DNA of 19,435 nt from a bacterium. Lineage in GTDB: Bacteria > JAUVQV01 > DATDCY01. Below are positions 16,091 through 19,435 of the stretch, in pieces. Numbering within the stretch: position 1 is the stretch's first letter; each line of letters begins with the position of its first letter. The stretch covers positions 1-19,435 of the forward strand of contig DATDCY010000039.1 of the NCBI GenBank assembly GCA_036524115.1. Direction: 5' to 3'. The translations under genes were made by a program, and so were the position numbers. The notes beneath the pieces were generated by a model. That model saw nothing but the letters and a program-made list of their open reading frames with translations. It did not search any database and was not told where the DNA came from.

Positions 16091-18010
16091 CTACGTCGTC
16101 GGCCCCTTCTTCGGCACGTGCCGGTAGAAGGTGGACCGGGACACCCCCAGCCTGCGAGCGGCTTCCCCGGGGTGTCCGCCGGCCTGCTCCAGGGCTTCTC
16201 TCGCCGAAGCTGCCGTGATCTTCGCCTTGCGCCCCCTGGTCCTGCAGGCCTCGGGAGCCGGCACCGCGAACGTGGGCGGCAGGTGCTCGGGCTCGAGCAG
16301 ATTCCCCTTGCACTTGATCAGGGCGAAGCGCAGCACGTTCTGAAGCTCGCGGATGTTGCCGGGCCAGCGGTGGGCGAGGAGCAGGGCCAGCGTCTCACGG
16401 GCGATGGAGACCTTCCGGGGCGCCCGGGCGGGATCGCGTCTGCGGTCGGAGCGGCGGGCCTCCTCTTCGATGATGTGCTCCACCAGGAGCGGGATGTCCG
16501 CCAGCCTCGCGCGCAGCGGAGGAACCTCGAGCGGGACGACGCTGATCCGGTAGAAGAGGTCCTCCCGGAAGCGGCCGTCCTTGACCTCCTGCTTCAGGTC
16601 CTTGTTGGTGGCGCTGATCAGCCGCACGTCCACCCGGCACGGTTCCTCGCCGCCGACCTTCTCGAAGGTTCCTTCCTGCAGGACGCGGAGGAGCTTGACC
16701 TGCATCGCGAGGCTGAGCTCGCCGACCTCGTCGAGGAAGATCGTCCCCCCGTCCGCCAGTTCGAAGCGGCCCTTCTTGTCGCGGTGCGCTCCCGTGAACG
16801 ATCCCTTCACGTGACCGAAGAGTTCGGTCTCCAGGAGCGTGTCGGGGATGGCCCCGCAGTTGATGGCGACGAAGTTCTTCGCGGCGCGCGAACCCTCCGT
16901 GTGGATGGCGGAGGCGATGAGTTCCTTGCCGGTGCCGCTCTCCCCGAGGATCAGCACCGGGACCTCCTCGTCGGCCAGTTCCCTGATCGACGCGGCGAGC
17001 TCGAGCATTTTCGGGTCGCGCCCCACCATCCCGGGAATCCCCTGCCCCGCGGAGGCATTCCGGCGCAGCTTGGTCAGCTCGGTCGTGTCGGTGGAGATGA
17101 CGCACCACAGCTCTTCCCCCGCCAGGGATATCCTCCGGAAGCTGCTCTCCAGGGTCCGGTACCTGCCGTCGCCCCCCCGGAGGCGGTAGCCGACCGTGTC
17201 GCGTCCCCGCTCGCCGCTCCGCGCCGCACGCCACGCGGCGGCAACCCGCGGCGCGTCGGCCGGGTGCACCCTGCGGAAGAGATCCTCGTCCGGGCGGACG
17301 CCGTCGACGAAACCCCGGGCGGCCTCGTTCGACCAGCGCAGGCCGCCCTCCGGGCTGAGGAAGAAGATCAGGTCGCGGGCGGATTCGACGATGACCCGAT
17401 AGCGCTCCTCGCTCTCCTGCAGCGCCTCCCCCAGGCGTCGGTGCTCGGCGATGTCGCTCAGTGCCAGGCGGCAGATGCGTTGCCCGGTGGCCGGGTCCGG
17501 TCCGGCAATCGCCTCGAGGCGCGCCCAGAACGCTCCTCCGTCGCCGCGGGTCAACCGCATCTCCCACGCCACCAGGTCCCCGGATTCGAGGATCCGCCCG
17601 GCCTGCCGGCGCCAGACTTCCTGGTCCTCGGTCGCGACGTGGCGGGCCAGCGGCTGGGCGAGCAGCCTGCCCCGCTCGATGCCGAGCAGCGCGGCGGCGG
17701 TCAGGTTGGCCTCGAGTATCGACCCCAATTCGTCCAGGGTCAGATAGCCCACCGGCGCCAGATCGTACAGGTCGAAGTACCTGGCCCGGGAGACCTCGAG
17801 CTCCGACTGCGCCCGCCGCAGCTCCTCGTTCTGCATTTCCAGCTCGACCTCGTGGACCTGCAGTTCGTGGACCAGCCGCTGCAACTCTTCGGCCGACGGC
17901 GCCTCGCCCGGGGAGCGCCGCGGGGTGGCATCCCGCCGTGCCGTCTCCTCGGCGCGCGCGCGCAGGTCCCCCGGTCCGCCGGCGGGGGGCGGGGCATTGC
18001 CGCCGGTCAT
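16091..18010 (-). CDS. PAS-PAS sigma-54-dependent transcriptional activator
   Basis: 639 aa. Order: Pro/Ala-rich leader, coiled coil (about 40-76, HELQVHEVELEMQNEELRRA), PAS-1 (about 77-195), PAS-2 (about 200-315), AAA+ sigma-54 interaction domain (about 325-560) and a Fis-type helix-turn-helix (about 603-632, PGEAARRLGVSRSTFYRH). The AAA+ domain has Walker A GESGTGKE (356-363), the sigma-54 contact loop as GSFTGA (403-408; GAFTGA is the common form), Walker B GTIFLDE (422-428) and the WPGNIRELQN motif. It has no receiver domain, so activity should be gated by ligand or protein binding at the PAS/coiled-coil region and not by phosphorylation. The ATG at 18010 overlaps the upstream stop (ATGA), with GGAGG nine or ten bases before. 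The omptin gene follows 14 bp downstream and is an obvious candidate target or co-transcribed partner. Confidence 0.93.
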   Translation of the reverse strand: MTGGNAPPPAGGPGDLRARAEETARRDATPRRSPGEAPSAEELQRLVHELQVHEVELEMQNEELRRAQSELEVSRARYFDLYDLAPVGYLTLDELGSILEANLTAAALLGIERGRLLAQPLARHVATEDQEVWRRQAGRILESGDLVAWEMRLTRGDGGAFWARLEAIAGPDPATGQRICRLALSDIAEHRRLGEALQESEERYRVIVESARDLIFFLSPEGGLRWSNEAARGFVDGVRPDEDLFRRVHPADAPRVAAAWRAARSGERGRDTVGYRLRGGDGRYRTLESSFRRISLAGEELWCVISTDTTELTKLRRNASAGQGIPGMVGRDPKMLELAASIRELADEEVPVLILGESGTGKELIASAIHTEGSRAAKNFVAINCGAIPDTLLETELFGHVKGSFTGAHRDKKGRFELADGGTIFLDEVGELSLAMQVKLLRVLQEGTFEKVGGEEPCRVDVRLISATNKDLKQEVKDGRFREDLFYRISVVPLEVPPLRARLADIPLLVEHIIEEEARRSDRRRDPARAPRKVSIARETLALLLAHRWPGNIRELQNVLRFALIKCKGNLLEPEHLPPTFAVPAPEACRTRGRKAKITAASAREALEQAGGHPGEAARRLGVSRSTFYRHVPKKGPTT

Positions 18011-19435
18011 CCGCCATCCCCCTCCGCGGTGCCCGGCCCCGCCGCCGCGCGCAGCCGGGCCTCCAGCGTCTTGGCGACCGTGATGTCGACGAAGGTGATC
18101 ACCAGGCCGTCGATCACGTTCTCGTCGGTGCGATACGGCATGATGCGCACGGAGAACCACCGCCCGTCGGTGGTCGCGACCGACTTCTCCGAGAAGACGA
18201 GCGACCGCAGGACCTCCCGCCCGTCCTCGGGCATCTCGGGGTAGCGCAGGACGCTGGTGATGTCGGTCAGCGGCCGTCCCACGTCACTCTGGATCAACTT
18301 GAAGATCCTGCTCGCGCCGCTGGTGAAGCGCCGCACGCGCAGCTCGCGGTCCAGGAACACCGTGACGATCTCCGTGCTCTCGAGCAGGTTCTTCATGTCG
18401 TTGCTCACCCGCTGGAACTCGTCGAGCCGCGCCTGCTGCTCGGCGTTCACCGTCTGCAACTCCTCGTTCAGGGACTGCAGCTCCTCCCGGGACGTGGTCA
18501 GCTCCTCGTTGGTGGACTGCAGCTCCTCGTTGGCGGACTGCAGCTCTTCGTTCGAGGATTTCTGCTCCTCCAGGGTGGTCTGCATCTGCTCGCGGGCGGA
18601 CTGGAGCTCGTCGCGGCAGTGCTGGAACTCCCGCTCCAGCGCCGCGATCCCGGCCCCGCCGCTCCCGGCGCCTTTCCCGCGCTTCGCAGCGCTCTTCGCG
18701 GAAGGCGCCGGCACGTCGTTGAAGACGATCAGCGACAGCCCCCGCAGCGCCTCGGGCTCCTCGAGGACCTGGACGGTGACCTCCACGAGCTGCGTCCTGC
18801 CGCCGCCGGCGACCCTGGCGCCGCGGACGATGACCTGGCCCCTGCTCCGGGCCGCCTGCTGGAAGGCGCTCGAGAGTTCCAGGCGCAGCCCTTCGCGGGC
18901 CATCGCGAAGACGTTCCAGTTGGCCTTGCCCGCCGCCGGCTCCAGGTACGCGCCCGTCCGCCCGCTGACGTAGAGGATGTCCCCCTTGTCGCTGACGAGC
19001 ACGGCGGGGGGGGCGTACCGCCGCAGGAGCGCCTGCTCCGCGAGCGCCTGCAGGTTGGCCGACGGCCGGTCCGCCTGCGCCTCCGGCGACGCTCCCGGAA
19101 GAGGCCGCCGGTACGGCGCGACGACGCCCTCGAAGCCGGTCCGCAGCGCGGACTCGCGGCGCCGGTAGAGTCTGAACTTCGCACTCAACGGCGAAAAGAG
19201 AGCGGCGCCGGCCCCGAGGCTCTCCGAGTTTCCCAAGAAGAGGTATCCGCCGGCGTTCAAGGCGTAGTGAAAGAGCGCGATCAGGCGGTTCTGCACCTCC
19301 GGCGTCAGGTAGATCAGCAGGTTTCGGCAGAGGAGGATGTCCAGTTTGGTGAAGGGCGGGTCGGTGATCACGTTCTGGGTTGCGAACGTGACCATCTCCC
19401 GGATCTCCTTGCCGGCCCGGTAGCCGTGCTCCTCC
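18007..19435 (-). CDS. CheB/CheR-like chemotaxis-type methyltransferase with PAS domains, partial
   Basis: The frame is open to the right edge, so the N-terminus (CheR N-terminal part and any CheB methylesterase domain) is outside the window; 475 residues are visible. The first part is the C-terminal half of a CheR SAM-dependent methyltransferase: DPPFTKLDILLCRNLLIYL, GGYLFLGNSESLG and FSPLSAKFRLYRRR. A PAS-like domain follows, then a Gln/Glu/Asn/Ser-rich coiled coil with repeated NEELQS units, then a second PAS domain ending ITFVDITVAK. This order is typical of CheB-CheR-PAS fusion proteins, which are usually signalling proteins and not bona fide chemoreceptor methylases. It stops in an ATGA overlap with the sigma-54 activator, so the two are translationally coupled. 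Confidence 0.9.
   Translation of the reverse strand, partial: EEHGYRAGKEIREMVTFATQNVITDPPFTKLDILLCRNLLIYLTPEVQNRLIALFHYALNAGGYLFLGNSESLGAGAALFSPLSAKFRLYRRRESALRTGFEGVVAPYRRPLPGASPEAQADRPSANLQALAEQALLRRYAPPAVLVSDKGDILYVSGRTGAYLEPAAGKANWNVFAMAREGLRLELSSAFQQAARSRGQVIVRGARVAGGGRTQLVEVTVQVLEEPEALRGLSLIVFNDVPAPSAKSAAKRGKGAGSGGAGIAALEREFQHCRDELQSAREQMQTTLEEQKSSNEELQSANEELQSTNEELTTSREELQSLNEELQTVNAEQQARLDEFQRVSNDMKNLLESTEIVTVFLDRELRVRRFTSGASRIFKLIQSDVGRPLTDITSVLRYPEMPEDGREVLRSLVFSEKSVATTDGRWFSVRIMPYRTDENVIDGLVITFVDITVAKTLEARLRAAAGPGTAEGDGG

Overview
The window is about 19.4 kb of high-GC bacterial DNA with dense, operonic gene packing. The organism is Gram-negative: there is an outer-membrane beta-barrel protease, periplasmic proteases with signal peptides, a RseB/MucB-type sigma-E regulator and a periplasmic c-type heme sensor. 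The two PAS proteins with a conserved coiled-coil leader, the CheB/CheR-PAS protein, the multiheme electron-transfer protein and the B12-binding radical SAM protein look like an uncultured deltaproteobacterial-grade lineage (Desulfobacterota, Myxococcota or similar). That placement is an inference from gene style, not a proven classification.

Layout, left to right. (1) 1-5112, plus strand: an envelope-stress cluster. It holds the tail of a probable anti-sigma factor, a RseB/MucB homologue, the membrane metalloprotease HtpX and two tandem but non-identical DegP/HtrA proteases. (2) 5091-5665: a four-copy structured GC-rich repeat array whose first copy forms the 3' end of the second degP, then a sharply AT-rich stretch with a near-consensus sigma-70 promoter. 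(3) 5666-7564: a solitary dnaK with a strong hairpin after it. (4) 7665-9306, minus strand: a CDP-alcohol phosphatidyltransferase and a membrane cytochrome with two c-type heme sites. (5) 9307-9745: a divergent intergenic region. (6) 9746-12767, plus strand: a short leader ORF, a B12-binding radical SAM enzyme and a heme-c-type sensor histidine kinase, joined by stop/start overlaps. (7) 12745-14874, minus strand: a 70-aa protein of unknown function, a PAS hybrid histidine kinase with a receiver, and a 73-aa two-helix membrane protein. (8) 15066-19435, minus strand: a CheB/CheR-PAS protein (runs off the right edge), a PAS-PAS-sigma-54 activator without a receiver domain, and an omptin-family outer-membrane protease, in one tightly packed operon.

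Two themes connect the genes. The left third is envelope and cytoplasmic protein quality control (RseB, HtpX, DegP x2, DnaK). The right half is signal transduction, and the sigma-54 activator and the hybrid kinase share a near-duplicate N-terminal coiled-coil/PAS module. The most unusual observation is an omptin protease with its catalytic Asp/Asp and Asp-x-His residues intact, placed last in a CheB/CheR-PAS and sigma-54 activator operon. The second is the repeat array with covarying hairpin stems between degP and dnaK.
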